DNA of 64,000 bases from Clostridia bacterium (GCA_017428385.1 JAFRQX010000010.1:1-64000), one strand, 5' to 3'; numbered from the stretch's first letter, positions 34,741 through 43,680 are shown. Program-made: numbers and translations. The notes: generated by a model from the letters alone, not told the origin.

Positions 34741-35341
34741 TACGGTTTCCTCCTAACTGAGCAAAAAGCAACTCCATATAAGCGTGTGCTTCTTTCCGAA
34801 ACGCATCCTTTCTTTCCTGCGTCAAATCTCCGTTAAGCAGGTATTTGAATGTGAGCATCGTTGAGGTCGCGAAAAAATCATGTCCCATCCGGGTGGCATC
34901 TGCTTCAGGCACGAGACCGATTTTTGCGAGCATTGCAAAGACGGATGCCTGAATCTGATACGGTTCAACGAATAACCACCTTTCGTATGCTTCCCGTATT
35001 CGTTCATTGTGGAACTGTTCAATCAACATAAGCCGCATCATTCTATTGCAGAACGGATCGAACAGATATTGGTCAAAGAAGTAGATGTTGAGCCAATCAA
35101 GAGAGGGTTCTCCCTCTTTGGGATCGGATGCAGATTGGAGTATGTGCAGAAGAGAACTGATATGATTCTCATATTTATGCATCAGTGAATCAAGGATATC
35201 CTGTTTGTTCCTGAAATGATAATAGAGGGAACTCTCTTTGATCCCGACTGCTCCGCATATATCTCTGATAGAAACGGCTTCATATCCGGAAATCGAAAAC
35301 ATAGAGAGTGAGACATCCAGAATTCTATCCTTCGTGTTCAT
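34733..35341 (-). CDS. TetR/AcrR-family repressor
   Basis: A 202-residue TetR regulator. Residues 5-50 are the HTH (DRILDVSLSMFSISGYEAVS, then ICGAVGIKESSLYYHF), and the remainder is a helical ligand-binding domain. GGTGGAGGAG precedes the ATG. Two palindromic sites overlap its promoter, so it represses itself and the SDR gene that follows. Confidence 0.92.
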   Translation of the reverse strand: MNTKDRILDVSLSMFSISGYEAVSIRDICGAVGIKESSLYYHFRNKQDILDSLMHKYENHISSLLHILQSASDPKEGEPSLDWLNIYFFDQYLFDPFCNRMMRLMLIEQFHNERIREAYERWLFVEPYQIQASVFAMLAKIGLVPEADATRMGHDFFATSTMLTFKYLLNGDLTQERKDAFRKEAHAYMELLFAQLGGNRNV

Positions 35342-35357
35342 CCTACATCTCCTCCAC

Positions 35358-35404
35358 CTAACAAGTGTTAGACATATTTTACCTAACGATCGTTAGGCTG
35401 TCAA
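35358..35404 (-). promoter_or_regulatory. TetR promoter with two palindromic operators
   Basis: Minus strand: TTGACA (35399-35404), 17 bp, TAAAAT (35376-35381). The spacer contains the perfect palindrome CCTAACGATCGTTAGG (35382-35397). A second palindrome CTAACAAGTGTTAG (35358-35371) lies just past the -10 box, 25 bp centre to centre. This is a classic repressor arrangement. Confidence 0.92.
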
Positions 35405-35453
35405 GCCGGTCTTTTGTGATAATCTTATTTCTTACAGGAATATATGCAAAAAG

Positions 35454-35483
35454 ACAGCGGCAGAGATTGCTCTCCGTCGCTGT
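35454..35483 (-). terminator. Minus-strand terminator without a minus-strand gene
   Basis: ACAGCGGCAGAG pairs with CTCTCCGTCGCTGT (one mismatch); the minus strand continues CTTTTTG. No minus-strand gene ends here; the plus-strand secreted gene starts 160 bp to the right. Confidence 0.72.
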
Positions 35484-35643
35484 ACACATCCGGTTTGGAT
35501 GTGAAAAGATGTACTCTAAACGGATGAACGAACTACTTGTAATAAAATTGTAAAAAATATGCAAAAGAACTGTAAAAGAATGTGTACACAGATTCGACGG
35601 ACTACTAAGATGAAGACAACAAAATAAACAAGGAGGTGTTCCA

Positions 35644-36216
35644 ATGAAACACTCAAAGCTAATTGTTACCCTTACGGCCATGCTGCTTTGTGCAGTGATG
35701 GTTTTCTCCCTGACATCAACGGCTTTCGCAAAGAAAGAAATAGACTGGGAAGCCTGGGAGAAGAAGGCGGAGAAGCTCCTGAGAAATGAAGGTCACAGTC
35801 TCAACGGTATTGTTCGGGTTGAATGTAGTGTTATCAGACCCGAAGGAAAAGACGAATACGTAATTGCGTTCTATAAAACCTATGAAGGCACTAAGGCGCA
35901 ATATCGTCTCATTTTCAGTCCAAAGGGTACCCTTCTCATACTGGAGACCAATAATCCCGGTGCGGGAGCGAGCATTATTAACGATCCTGATCCTGACACG
36001 GTAGACAAGAAACTTTTTGAAAAGGGGAAAAAGGCGGTTAAGGATTTCCTGAAACGGAATCTTCCGACCAAGGTTAAGCTGGCAAACAACCTGGTTGTTG
36101 ATCAGATTTTGACCAAAGGCAATGAAACGTATCTGACTCTTACCAACAAAAGAGCCGGCGTTGTGTTTCGCGTAAGGGTTGTGCCCTCCGCCAGAATTGA
36201 GCATTATTGGCCGTAA
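35644..36216 (+). CDS. Secreted protein of unknown function
   Basis: A 190-residue exported protein with a signal peptide of about 29 residues (MLLCAVMVFSLTSTAFA). The mature part is lysine- and glutamate-rich, with two similar segments (IVRVECSVIRPEGKDEYVIA and VVDQILTKGNETYLTLTN) that suggest a PepSY-like or cystatin-like repeat. No catalytic motif is seen. AAGGAGGTG precedes the ATG. It is one of only two plus-strand genes inside the minus-strand array. Confidence 0.7.
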   Translation: MKHSKLIVTLTAMLLCAVMVFSLTSTAFAKKEIDWEAWEKKAEKLLRNEGHSLNGIVRVECSVIRPEGKDEYVIAFYKTYEGTKAQYRLIFSPKGTLLILETNNPGAGASIINDPDPDTVDKKLFEKGKKAVKDFLKRNLPTKVKLANNLVVDQILTKGNETYLTLTNKRAGVVFRVRVVPSARIEHYWP

Positions 36217-36490
36217 TCAGAACAGTTGGAATGTGAAACACTGATAGAAATATGATCTGGGCAGGCGCTGAATAGTGTCTGCTCTTTTTCAATTCAATTT
36301 GGACCAGATAATGAGAGGTATGTTTTTCCAGTGAATCCTTCCATCCTTCTGTATTTTTCCCCGGGCATATTCCTATTTGCTTCAGCAGACATAATCAAAA
36401 GAGAATAAAGTAATGAGCTGTTGCAGCGATCATACTAAAGCATCTGTTTCAAGTTTAATAAGCAGGAGAGGGAAGACTATGCGGGCAAAG
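36217..36490 (-). other. Orphan promoter-leader module without its gene
   Basis: No gene. On the minus strand it has a decayed copy of the recurrent promoter (TAAACT 36452-36457, TATGAT 36429-36434) followed by GCTGAAGCAAATAGGAATATG, which matches the leader before the DUF218 gene. The expected gene is absent; the antisense of the secreted gene follows instead. Confidence 0.55.
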
Positions 36491-37351
36491 TTATGAATCC
36501 TGTATGGTTTCCACCAGCAGATTAAGCAGCTGACCTATCAAAGGATTGGATTGTGACTGCTTCCGGCAGACAAAGAGGATTTCGGTTTCCAGACTGTTTT
36601 CAGCAACTGTCCGGTACCATATATCCCGGATAACCGGAACCATGGAATGCGGAAGAAGCGCAAGACCAATTCCGGATTGTGCCATAGATAACGCTGTCCT
36701 TGCATCATCGCAAACAGCCTGAACGGAAGGCGATATACCCTGGCTGTTAAAAGTGTTGTGCAGAAAGGGTTCATACCTTCGATAGATGATCAGCGGGTAA
36801 TCTGCCAATTCACCGAGCGTGATATCTCCTTTAACACAGAAATCATCGATGTTGCCGACAGCAATAAAGGATTCCTTCCGGAGAGCGTGAACTTCCAATC
36901 CGTCCAGCCGAAGCGGACTTCGCAGTATCGCGCAGTCCAGCATTCCCTTCTCCAATCTTTCCCGCAGTCTGAATGAAGTGGCATCGGATATTTCAAAAAC
37001 CAGATTCTCATCTGCCTCATGAAGCCTCGTCAGAACAGGATTCAAAAGAATGGATGTCGAAGGCGTTACGCCGATACGCAGCGTTTTTTTCTTTCCTTCT
37101 TTTGAAACCTCTCTGGAGACAGCTCTTTCCAGTGACAGCATGGTTTGGGCCCGCTCATATAACAGTTTTCCGGCGGATGTCAGTTCGATATTCTTCTTTC
37201 CCCGAAGAAAGAGCGTCACACCAAGCTCCTGCTCCAGCATTTTCATATGGTAGCTCAATGGCGGCTGGGACAGATTCATTCGCCTTGCCGCTTCACTGAT
37301 ACTTCCTGCATCAACCACTTCCCGGAACATGCGCAGCTGCCGAATCTCCAT
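36491..37351 (-). CDS. LysR-family transcriptional regulator
   Basis: A 286-residue LysR regulator: HTH at residues 1-60 (MEIRQLRMFREVVDAGSISE, then ARRMNLSQPPLSYHM) and an effector-binding domain (about 90-280). AGGAGG precedes the ATG. A small membrane-protein gene is divergent about 200 bp away, and a metabolic target may be that gene or one not in the window. Effector unknown. Confidence 0.9.
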   Translation of the reverse strand: MEIRQLRMFREVVDAGSISEAARRMNLSQPPLSYHMKMLEQELGVTLFLRGKKNIELTSAGKLLYERAQTMLSLERAVSREVSKEGKKKTLRIGVTPSTSILLNPVLTRLHEADENLVFEISDATSFRLRERLEKGMLDCAILRSPLRLDGLEVHALRKESFIAVGNIDDFCVKGDITLGELADYPLIIYRRYEPFLHNTFNSQGISPSVQAVCDDARTALSMAQSGIGLALLPHSMVPVIRDIWYRTVAENSLETEILFVCRKQSQSNPLIGQLLNLLVETIQDS

Positions 37352-37548
37352 TTTTTGTACCTCCTGGATTTATCCATATAAATATACTATAGATAAGCAT
37401 TAAAAACAATATTTTACAGATACATCCTTCTTCGTTATAATGCTATACGAAGAGCACGACAGGTTGGCGTGACACGTCAGCCTTGCGGTCAACGCTGAAA
37501 AACCGCTGCTTTTCGGTAGAGATTCACATAGATGAGGAGGAAATAAAT

Positions 37549-37758
37549 ATGAAAAAGAATCTTGAAATTGCTGTTATAAATTTCTTCGGTATCGCTGCGC
37601 TGATTGGCCTGATCGATCTGCTTGCTGCCCGTTTCAGCTTTGCTGCTTTTACGCAGATCTTCAACAGACCCGGCCATATCGCCACTATCTGCGTATTGGG
37701 ACTGATTCTGGCTGTCGGCGCCTTCTTCCGTACCCGCAGCAACAAGCAGGATGCCTGA
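37549..37758 (+). CDS. Small two-helix membrane protein
   Basis: A 69-residue protein with two membrane helices (residues 5-30 and 42-60) and a basic tail. GAGGAGG lies before the ATG at 37549. A frame-compatible upstream start (37483) lies in what looks like leader RNA with small hairpins. Divergent from the LysR gene, so possibly its target. No family recognised. Confidence 0.65.
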   Translation: MKKNLEIAVINFFGIAALIGLIDLLAARFSFAAFTQIFNRPGHIATICVLGLILAVGAFFRTRSNKQDA

Positions 37759-37779
37759 CGGCGTTAGCCATCATTCATT

Positions 37780-37812
37780 AACAGGACCGGGATTTTACCC
37801 GGTCCTGTTTTA
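37780..37812 (+). terminator. Terminator of small membrane-protein gene
   Basis: AACAGGACCGGG pairs with CCCGGTCCTGTT over ATTTTA and is followed by TTTT... A-rich DNA. Confidence 0.92.
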
Positions 37813-37862
37813 ATTCAGCACAACGGAATCCGGCGTGGTTTCATCTGCCATGTATCATAAAA

Positions 37863-37976
37863 GCACCGGCCAGTCTCGGGCCGGTGCAGACTGATTAAAG
37901 AAAGCTTTATTAATGTCGTGCGGTTAACAATGCCATGAAATGAAGAAGTCTGCTGACTCATTGAGTCAGTAGACTT
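37863..37976. repeat. Two further perfect hairpins in a gene-free stretch
   Basis: GCACCGGCC/GGCCGGTGC (37863-37887) and AAGTCTGCTGACTC/GAGTCAGTAGACTT with a 3-nt loop (37946-37976). Neither is followed by a T run. The stretch 37813-38200 holds no gene that I can support. Confidence 0.6.
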
Positions 37977-38200
37977 GGGACAGAAAACTTATCCATTATC
38001 GGAAGGTTCTGTACATACATTCAGACAAATGAGAGAAGAAAAATATCGTATGTGTGAAAGAAATCCAATTATGTCCACCAGATACCTTTACGGATCACTA
38101 AAGAAACGATCGTAAATCACACAATGCTTCCGACGCTGATGATTGTTATGTGTTTTTTGATTATGACATCATAACAGCCGGAAAGATGCAGATATAGAAA

Positions 38201-38225
38201 GAGACAGGGAAGTACTCCCTGTCTC
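38201..38225 (-). terminator. GACAGGGA hairpin (REP-like) after membrane gene
   Basis: GAGACAGGGA pairs with TCCCTGTCTC over a 5-nt loop; the minus strand continues TTTCTATAT. It lies 19 bp past the stop at 38244. Confidence 0.8.
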
Positions 38226-38243
38226 CAGTCAGAATTTCCGGAA

Positions 38244-38849
38244 TTATTTGCCGAAGTGCCTGTATGCCAGAACCCCGATGGGGAGAAAATAAGCGCACCA
38301 GCATACCAGGGCAATCACTCCGCCATTGCTGGTTTCTCCGTTCGCCATGCCGGTGATTATTCCTGTCATCGGCATGATAAAGCAACCGATAAAGAAGACC
38401 CCATGGATCATCATCAGGTATTTGAGCCATTTTTCTTCCTTGCTGTCTGCCTTGAATGATAATCCGATAAAGAAAGTGGAGAGGGCCATCATGCCATACC
38501 CCAGAAGATCATAATTGAAAAGCAGACCGCCACGCCTGAAGTCCAGGATGCGCAGCGCGCCCTCGCTTAACCCGCCAAGATGCACGCTGGTCGTCTGGGC
38601 AAAATATACCAGGAAGATCAGCACAGCATAGACGGCAGAAAACACCATACCGATCATGGAGACGGCTTTCCGGTCATCGGCACTTTCGTGATGAAAACCT
38701 GCAGCCATCATGATATAGCCTATCGGCAAAAACATGCAGACAAGGTATGAGCCAAAGGTAAAGTTTATGATCAGGCACACAGCAAAAAGGAAAACGGTAA
38801 CGGCAACAATGGCCGCCCCGATCTTCGGTACTGTTTTGTTCAGATTCAT
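38244..38849 (-). CDS. Six-helix membrane protein of unknown function
   Basis: A 201-residue integral membrane protein with about six hydrophobic helices, small cytoplasmic loops and the helix-boundary sequences FLPIGYIMMAAGF and FIMPMTGIITGMANG. Similar small membrane proteins are widespread in Clostridia without a known role. AAAGGAGG precedes the ATG. No operon partner: the NTase gene upstream ends about 70 bp away on the same strand. Confidence 0.68.
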   Translation of the reverse strand: MNLNKTVPKIGAAIVAVTVFLFAVCLIINFTFGSYLVCMFLPIGYIMMAAGFHHESADDRKAVSMIGMVFSAVYAVLIFLVYFAQTTSVHLGGLSEGALRILDFRRGGLLFNYDLLGYGMMALSTFFIGLSFKADSKEEKWLKYLMMIHGVFFIGCFIMPMTGIITGMANGETSNGGVIALVCWCAYFLPIGVLAYRHFGK

Positions 38850-38916
38850 CTGCAGTTGCCTCCTTTGTCAGAAAAATCAAAGTCGATGTGCTGCCACAAC
38901 CATCATTTCGCAGCAT

Positions 38917-39708
38917 TTATTTAAGATCTTTATAATATTCATACAGCATTTCCTGCGTGACAGGGACTTCATATCCTTCGAGTTCTTTATATACCAATGC
39001 CGTCAGGTTGATAAGCCTTTTCCATAATTCCGACGGGCTTTCCCTGGTGACATAAGTACTCCGAATCGCTGCTTTTTCAGTTTCCGGCAATCTGTCGATT
39101 TCGCGGTTCCGTCCGCTCTCCAACCTGTAACGGTCGCCCAGCAGATCAATATACAGCGCCCTGGCTGCATCCATTTCCCCAATAGCCCGTAAACAGTTCC
39201 CGCGGCGAATCGCAACAGCGGCATGCATCAGGAAAAACCAGACGACATTACGTGCTTGTTCCATATCCTTCTTCTGCTTATCACCGTAAATCCTGTCATC
39301 CATCCACTCCAGCGACTGCACCATTTTTTCCTCCACAGTGCCGGAATGGTCAAACAGGACCTTGAAGGCCGGTTTCCATGCCGCTGCGTGTTCATACGTG
39401 CCGTATCCGATGTCAATTTCCAGAAGATCGGATAAGATGTAATTCTGGAGATGCCTGGATTCATCCTGCTTGAAAAATGCCAGTTCATATTTCGTGGAGA
39501 TCTCACGGCGCATATATTCCATGACTTCAGACATGGATTCGCCAGAGTCCAGCGCAATCACAAAATCCAGGTCCGAACGTTCGTCATGAAACCCGTTTGC
39601 ACCGGATCCTACCTGGACCAGCGAGACTATTTTGTCGCACTGACTGGCAACTGAAAGGATATAATCAAAGGCGTTCTGCCTGTCCTGCACGCTGAAAACC
39701 ATACTCAT
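38917..39708 (-). CDS. Nucleotidyltransferase (aminoglycoside-adenylyltransferase-like)
   Basis: A 263-residue protein with a pol-beta-type nucleotidyltransferase core: GSGANGFHDERSDLDF (residues about 35-50) gives the GS motif and the two metal-binding aspartates, and the third acidic residue is in EIDIGYG. The helical C-terminal half resembles antibiotic adenylyltransferases. Its target (drug, RNA or protein) is not evident. The ATG at 39708 follows AAAGGA; the open frame reaches 39777. Confidence 0.8.
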   Translation of the reverse strand: MSMVFSVQDRQNAFDYILSVASQCDKIVSLVQVGSGANGFHDERSDLDFVIALDSGESMSEVMEYMRREISTKYELAFFKQDESRHLQNYILSDLLEIDIGYGTYEHAAAWKPAFKVLFDHSGTVEEKMVQSLEWMDDRIYGDKQKKDMEQARNVVWFFLMHAAVAIRRGNCLRAIGEMDAARALYIDLLGDRYRLESGRNREIDRLPETEKAAIRSTYVTRESPSELWKRLINLTALVYKELEGYEVPVTQEMLYEYYKDLK

Positions 39709-39871
39709 TGCTTCGATTCCTTTCATAAATACTCGATTTATCAACAATCGATTCACTTTAAAGGTTTGTCCTGTCACAACAAGTTCTGCATAAGTGTTAT
39801 TGTTTTATCATTCTGACTTCCACAATTGGGGAACCAGTCCTGATTTGCTTACAGCTAATCAATTCCCAAAC

Positions 39872-40255
39872 TTAAACAGTCAGTTCAATCAGATTGTCCT
39901 CGACAGCCACAATACAGGACTCATAATAGCCATCGCCTGTTGTCCTGGGCCCACTGACAACCTCATAGCCATCGGCTTTCATCTGAGCAGTCAGTTCATT
40001 AACCTTTTCTTTACTTCCCACAGAAAAAGCAATATGGGAATATCCCGACCGGTCCGGTTCCTTTTTGGGATCCGCCATGCCGGGCTTATTCATGATTTCA
40101 AGCCTGGAACCATCATCGAAAGAGATAAAATATGAGCGGAATCCGGTTTTTTCATTATGGTATCCGTTATTGGAAGTTCCGCTGAAATACTTCAGAAAGA
40201 AATCCCGGGCCTTTTCCAGGTCGGCAACAAATATTGCTGCATGATCAATTCTCAT
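39872..40255 (-). CDS. Glyoxalase/VOC-family protein
   Basis: A 127-residue VOC protein made of two beta-alpha-beta-beta-beta units. MRIDHAAIFVADLEKARDFF and the later YSHIAFSVGS give candidate metal-binding histidines, with ESCIVAVEDNLIELTV as the end strand carrying a glutamate. Related proteins detoxify methylglyoxal or modify antibiotics such as fosfomycin. GGAAGGAG precedes the ATG. Probably co-transcribed with the phosphotransferase gene 55 bp upstream. Confidence 0.86.
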   Translation of the reverse strand: MRIDHAAIFVADLEKARDFFLKYFSGTSNNGYHNEKTGFRSYFISFDDGSRLEIMNKPGMADPKKEPDRSGYSHIAFSVGSKEKVNELTAQMKADGYEVVSGPRTTGDGYYESCIVAVEDNLIELTV

Positions 40256-40310
40256 CTGAGTCTCCTTCCACAGACTGTCTTTTATTCGTTATTTCCTGAT
40301 ACAAGATCCG

Positions 40311-41291
40311 TCAAAGAAGCTTAAATGCCATTTCAAACATTTCTTTTGAGTCAATTGCGTTTCTGATGTAAGTGGGGTTATCCGGTTCGTAACGGACGTA
40401 TTTTTCCACTTCTTCAATCAGTGCAAGATAGCAAACCGCAAGGGCGTATCTGATCTCTGTTTCCTCCGTCAGGAAGATTTTCTCCTGAGCCATTTGGTTA
40501 TAAATATCCAGTTCTTTCTGCTTGGCTGAGAGCGGTGCTTTAGGCCCGGGACCAAGTGCTACAAAATCGGCAACCGGATCCCCCCAGAATCCACGCTCCG
40601 GATCGATCCAGCAGATTTTGCCTGTCTCCTCATTGCAGAGAATATTGCTGTCCCACAGGTCAAAATTTACCATCCGGCAAGAGACTGCGCGGAGCAGCTT
40701 TTCATGTTTATCGATGAATCTTACAAACTGCTCTCCGGTGGGTGTGTCATGACCAAGACTTTTGCAGTCAGCGACCAGCATGAGCGCCATGTTTTTCAGG
40801 GCTTCATACCATGAAGGCATAAGTCCTGTCTGGATATAGCCGTATCCGTCATTTGCAATCCTGTGTATTTTAGTGAGCATGCAGATTTTCTGCTTTTGAA
40901 ACGCTTCATATTCCTTGTCGGAGAAACCCATTTCCCACGACGATTTCCCTGGCATCATCTCCATGATGAAACAGTTGCTTTTGATGATTTGCTTGGAAAA
41001 ATCAGACGCATAGATTTCAGGACAGAGTATGTCTGTCTTTTCATGCATCTGAGAATACCAGAAAACCTCTGATTCCATCATGTTTTTTTCATAACTGAGG
41101 ACTTTTGCGTCCGCAGGGGGAGCGATCTTTAACACGCAAGTAAGACCGTTATCGCAGGTCACCTTGTATGCTGCATTGAATTCTCCATTTCCCAGGACGG
41201 CTATATCAAGCACATTTCCCAGTTTGTGAGAAGAAAACAGTTCTTTAATCTCTGCTTCGGAGGCTTCATACTTTGTCTTGCTGATGATCAT
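40311..41291 (-). CDS. Aminoglycoside-phosphotransferase-like kinase
   Basis: A 326-residue APH/choline-kinase-fold protein. The catalytic loop reads VNFDLWDSNIL, keeping the aspartate and asparagine but with asparagine replacing the usual first histidine; the metal-binding motif is WIDPERGFWGDPVADF. The N lobe contains a lysine in CVLKIAP. It could phosphorylate an antibiotic or a cellular small molecule. GAGGAAGTG precedes the ATG. It follows the kinase-like gene by 12 bp and is probably in its operon. Confidence 0.85.
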   Translation of the reverse strand: MIISKTKYEASEAEIKELFSSHKLGNVLDIAVLGNGEFNAAYKVTCDNGLTCVLKIAPPADAKVLSYEKNMMESEVFWYSQMHEKTDILCPEIYASDFSKQIIKSNCFIMEMMPGKSSWEMGFSDKEYEAFQKQKICMLTKIHRIANDGYGYIQTGLMPSWYEALKNMALMLVADCKSLGHDTPTGEQFVRFIDKHEKLLRAVSCRMVNFDLWDSNILCNEETGKICWIDPERGFWGDPVADFVALGPGPKAPLSAKQKELDIYNQMAQEKIFLTEETEIRYALAVCYLALIEEVEKYVRYEPDNPTYIRNAIDSKEMFEMAFKLL

Positions 41292-41303
41292 CTTATCACT
41301 TCC

Positions 41304-41915
41304 TCAAATATTGAAATACTGCTCAATTACGTTCGCCATCTCTACAGGGGAGCTTATATCTTTTCTGAAAAAAGTCTGAAGGCCAAGACTCCGGGCATCT
41401 TCATAAAATGCGGTTATAGCTGCGGCTCTTCTTATTTCGACCCTTCGCATTTTTTCTTCATCAGATATCCCTTTGGTATTCATAATGGCGGTCAGCATTC
41501 CATTATGATCGCCTCGTCCGAAGAAATCCTTCTCACACTTATCACGATCTACGGTAAGATAAACTATACGATCACGATCAGCCACCGATAACAGGTAGTT
41601 TATATCTATCATTCCCTCAAACAGCACAAAATCATGATCTTCCGAAAGCCTGTTCAGGTCTTCAATGATCATCGGCGTCTGCTCTGATACTACACCTTTT
41701 TCCCAATCTACCATTTCACTCAATGACCAGTCCCAAAAGGAAGAGACATCCATTGTCATATATTTGTGCTTTGCTTTATCAGCATGCTTATAATAATCAA
41801 ATCTTTTGTCATCTCCACAAAAATAATACATATTATTTCTTTCAGCCAATAGTTTCGCAACTGTTGTCTTTCCCGCACAAGGGCAGCCCAGTATGAAGAA
41901 CACATTCCTGTTCAC
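41304..41915 (-). CDS. P-loop kinase-like ATPase
   Basis: A 203-residue protein with Walker A GCPCAGKTT near residue 10 and a CGDDK segment, in the style of shikimate/gluconate-kinase-like AAA_33 proteins. The start is probably GTG at 41915, nine nt behind GAGGAG; a TTG three codons upstream overlaps that site. Substrate unknown. First gene of a likely kinase-APH-VOC operon. Confidence 0.74.
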   Translation of the reverse strand: MNRNVFFILGCPCAGKTTVAKLLAERNNMYYFCGDDKRFDYYKHADKAKHKYMTMDVSSFWDWSLSEMVDWEKGVVSEQTPMIIEDLNRLSEDHDFVLFEGMIDINYLLSVADRDRIVYLTVDRDKCEKDFFGRGDHNGMLTAIMNTKGISDEEKMRRVEIRRAAAITAFYEDARSLGLQTFFRKDISSPVEMANVIEQYFNI

Positions 41916-42031
41916 TTCGTACAACTCCTCAGTAGTAATAATTTGTCCTATTTTTTGCCCGAGAGGAAGATCATATGTATTTCTATATTACCTTATCGCT
42001 CCATATAACAGAAAGAGGGGATGATGACATA

Positions 42032-42634
42032 TCAAAACAACCATGAAAGACCGAACAGCAGCAGACTGATTATCATCACCAGGACAGCGATCCAGCAGCC
42101 AACCACATAGTTTGAATTTACGTTGTTGATGAACTGAAGTTTGCTGATATACCACATACCGGCCTGTTCTTCCAGTGTGCCTGTAATCCTGATCGGAAGA
42201 CGAAAAATGAAACGATCAAGTCTGATTATTCCTCGCAAGACAAAGTACAGAGCGCTGCCTGCCCGGAAAAGTGCGGTTTGTTCTGTATCAAGCGTCAGTT
42301 GCCCCCAATAGCGCCAGTCACCCTGGAGCAGGTGCCGGGCTTCTTCCCGGCCATGGAAGATCTCATTCGGGTTGGTTCCCAGAATGAGCATATTGTCTGT
42401 CAGCATAGTCTCATCCATGCAGGCGTCTGCCTGTTCGGGATCCCGTTTTTCGTAATAAGCTTTCAGAAGCTTCAGGGGACGGAGGGCTGCTTCACGCAGT
42501 TCTTCGGGGAGCGTTTCACCGGTGATTTCATGAGGGTTGGTTCGTTCCCGCCGCCCTTCCAGCCAGATGTGGATAAGGAGATAAAGCAGAATCACGAAAA
42601 AGAGTATAAAGAGTCCGCCTGAAATGTATTTCAT
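42032..42634 (-). CDS. Two-helix membrane protein with NTF2/SnoaL-like domain
   Basis: A 200-residue protein. A membrane helix at residues 4-24, a soluble domain at about 50-170 (YYEKRDPEQADACMDE, then the beta-rich part ending in GMWYISKLQFI) that resembles SnoaL/NTF2-like folds, and a second membrane helix at 178-198. The soluble domain is likely to face the outside or inside as a binding module; function unknown. It has the promoter-operator shared with the serine hydrolase gene at 54 kb. Confidence 0.62.
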   Translation of the reverse strand: MKYISGGLFILFFVILLYLLIHIWLEGRRERTNPHEITGETLPEELREAALRPLKLLKAYYEKRDPEQADACMDETMLTDNMLILGTNPNEIFHGREEARHLLQGDWRYWGQLTLDTEQTALFRAGSALYFVLRGIIRLDRFIFRLPIRITGTLEEQAGMWYISKLQFINNVNSNYVVGCWIAVLVMIISLLLFGLSWLF

Positions 42635-42729
42635 TCATATCACTTCCGTTTCATAATTGCTGCCGTCTGTGCCAATCATATAATGAAGCAGGATGTTCAT
42701 CATTTGAGGGTGCCAAAGGTATTGACCGT

Positions 42730-42812
42730 ATTATAAAACAGCACAGTTACGATTGAAAGACACCTATGGTATTGATAGTATATATATTTAATATACCAAC
42801 AGTATGGCTGCT
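42730..42812 (-). promoter_or_regulatory. Shared promoter-operator, copy at SnoaL-like gene
   Basis: Minus strand: TTTCAA (42753-42758), 17 bp, TATAAT (42730-42735). Upstream lie repeated GGTAT/ATACC half-sites (42768-42812). The same block, with the same spacing, is found at 54201-54285. Confidence 0.72.
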
Positions 42813-42854
42813 AAAAGTAAAACAGGATAGGGAAGGATGCTTTACTTACAGATA

Positions 42855-42892
42855 AACAAGGAGACAGAGAAAAAATTCTCTGTCTCCTTGTT
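42855..42892 (-). terminator. Long REP-like hairpin after hydrolase gene
   Basis: A perfect 17-bp stem (AACAAGGAGACAGAGAA with TTCTCTGTCTCCTTGTT) over AAAA, 13 bp past the stop at 42905. Member of the GGAGACAG palindrome family. Confidence 0.88.
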
Positions 42893-42904
42893 GCTTTAAC
42901 CGCT

Positions 42905-43645
42905 TCAATTCACTGAAGATAAAAAGCCCAGAATCCTGCTGTTAATATCCTCTATCTGTTCCCCGACAAAATGAGGCCGGTGACCGCCGCCGATGACCTT
43001 GTAAATCTTTGCTGAAGGAACTTTTTCCTGCATTTCCTCACAGGTGCCAAAGGGATCATTCTCCCCGTTGATGAAAAATGCCGGGCAGGTGATGTTTTTC
43101 CATTCATCATCCGTCAGACTGGGATGTTGCTGCCAGTCGGCTACGGTATTTCTCAGGTATGTCTGCCAGTCGCCTCTGTGCGCTTCATAATGCCGGACTT
43201 TTATGTCTTCAATGAAATCTGTGTGACCGTTCTTCAACAGGTTCTCCGGCAAAAAGTCTGTTGCGCCTTCCGGCCGGGGATGAGCCGCCCCGCCGATGGT
43301 AACCAGGCTTTTTACTTTATGCGGATATTTCGCTGCCATGTAGCAGCCTACATAGGCACCGCAGCTATATCCAATGATATGCGCCTGGTTGACTCCCAGC
43401 TTGTCCAGGAACATGGCCATGTCATCCGCAACCATCCGGCTGTTCCAGGTAAGATCGTCGCACAGGGTTCGTCCATGACCGCGGAAATCCGGGAATAAGC
43501 ATCGATACTTGCCGGAAAAGGGGATAATCTGACCGGAGAAAGCCAGCAATCCTCTGCTGAAATGGCTGTGCAGAAACAATACAGTTTCGCCCCTGCCAAA
43601 CTCTTCATAATACAGGTTTAACCCGTTGATCTCTGCATAAGGCAT
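42905..43645 (-). CDS. Alpha/beta hydrolase
   Basis: A 246-residue alpha/beta-hydrolase of the haloperoxidase/esterase type: oxyanion LFLHSH, nucleophile elbow GYSCGAYVG (serine near residue 93), acid in INGENDPFG and catalytic histidine in GGGHRPHF. It should cleave an ester or lactone in the cytoplasm. TGGAGGTC precedes the ATG. Stand-alone, or in an operon with the acetyltransferase 35 bp upstream. Confidence 0.9.
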   Translation of the reverse strand: MPYAEINGLNLYYEEFGRGETVLFLHSHFSRGLLAFSGQIIPFSGKYRCLFPDFRGHGRTLCDDLTWNSRMVADDMAMFLDKLGVNQAHIIGYSCGAYVGCYMAAKYPHKVKSLVTIGGAAHPRPEGATDFLPENLLKNGHTDFIEDIKVRHYEAHRGDWQTYLRNTVADWQQHPSLTDDEWKNITCPAFFINGENDPFGTCEEMQEKVPSAKIYKVIGGGHRPHFVGEQIEDINSRILGFLSSVN

Positions 43646-43680
43646 ACGAAATGACCTCCATAAATTATTAATACCAGTTT

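Noticed and set aside
38117..38314. Small frames across the hairpin region beyond 38244
   Set aside because: They run over the terminator hairpin and lack ribosome sites.
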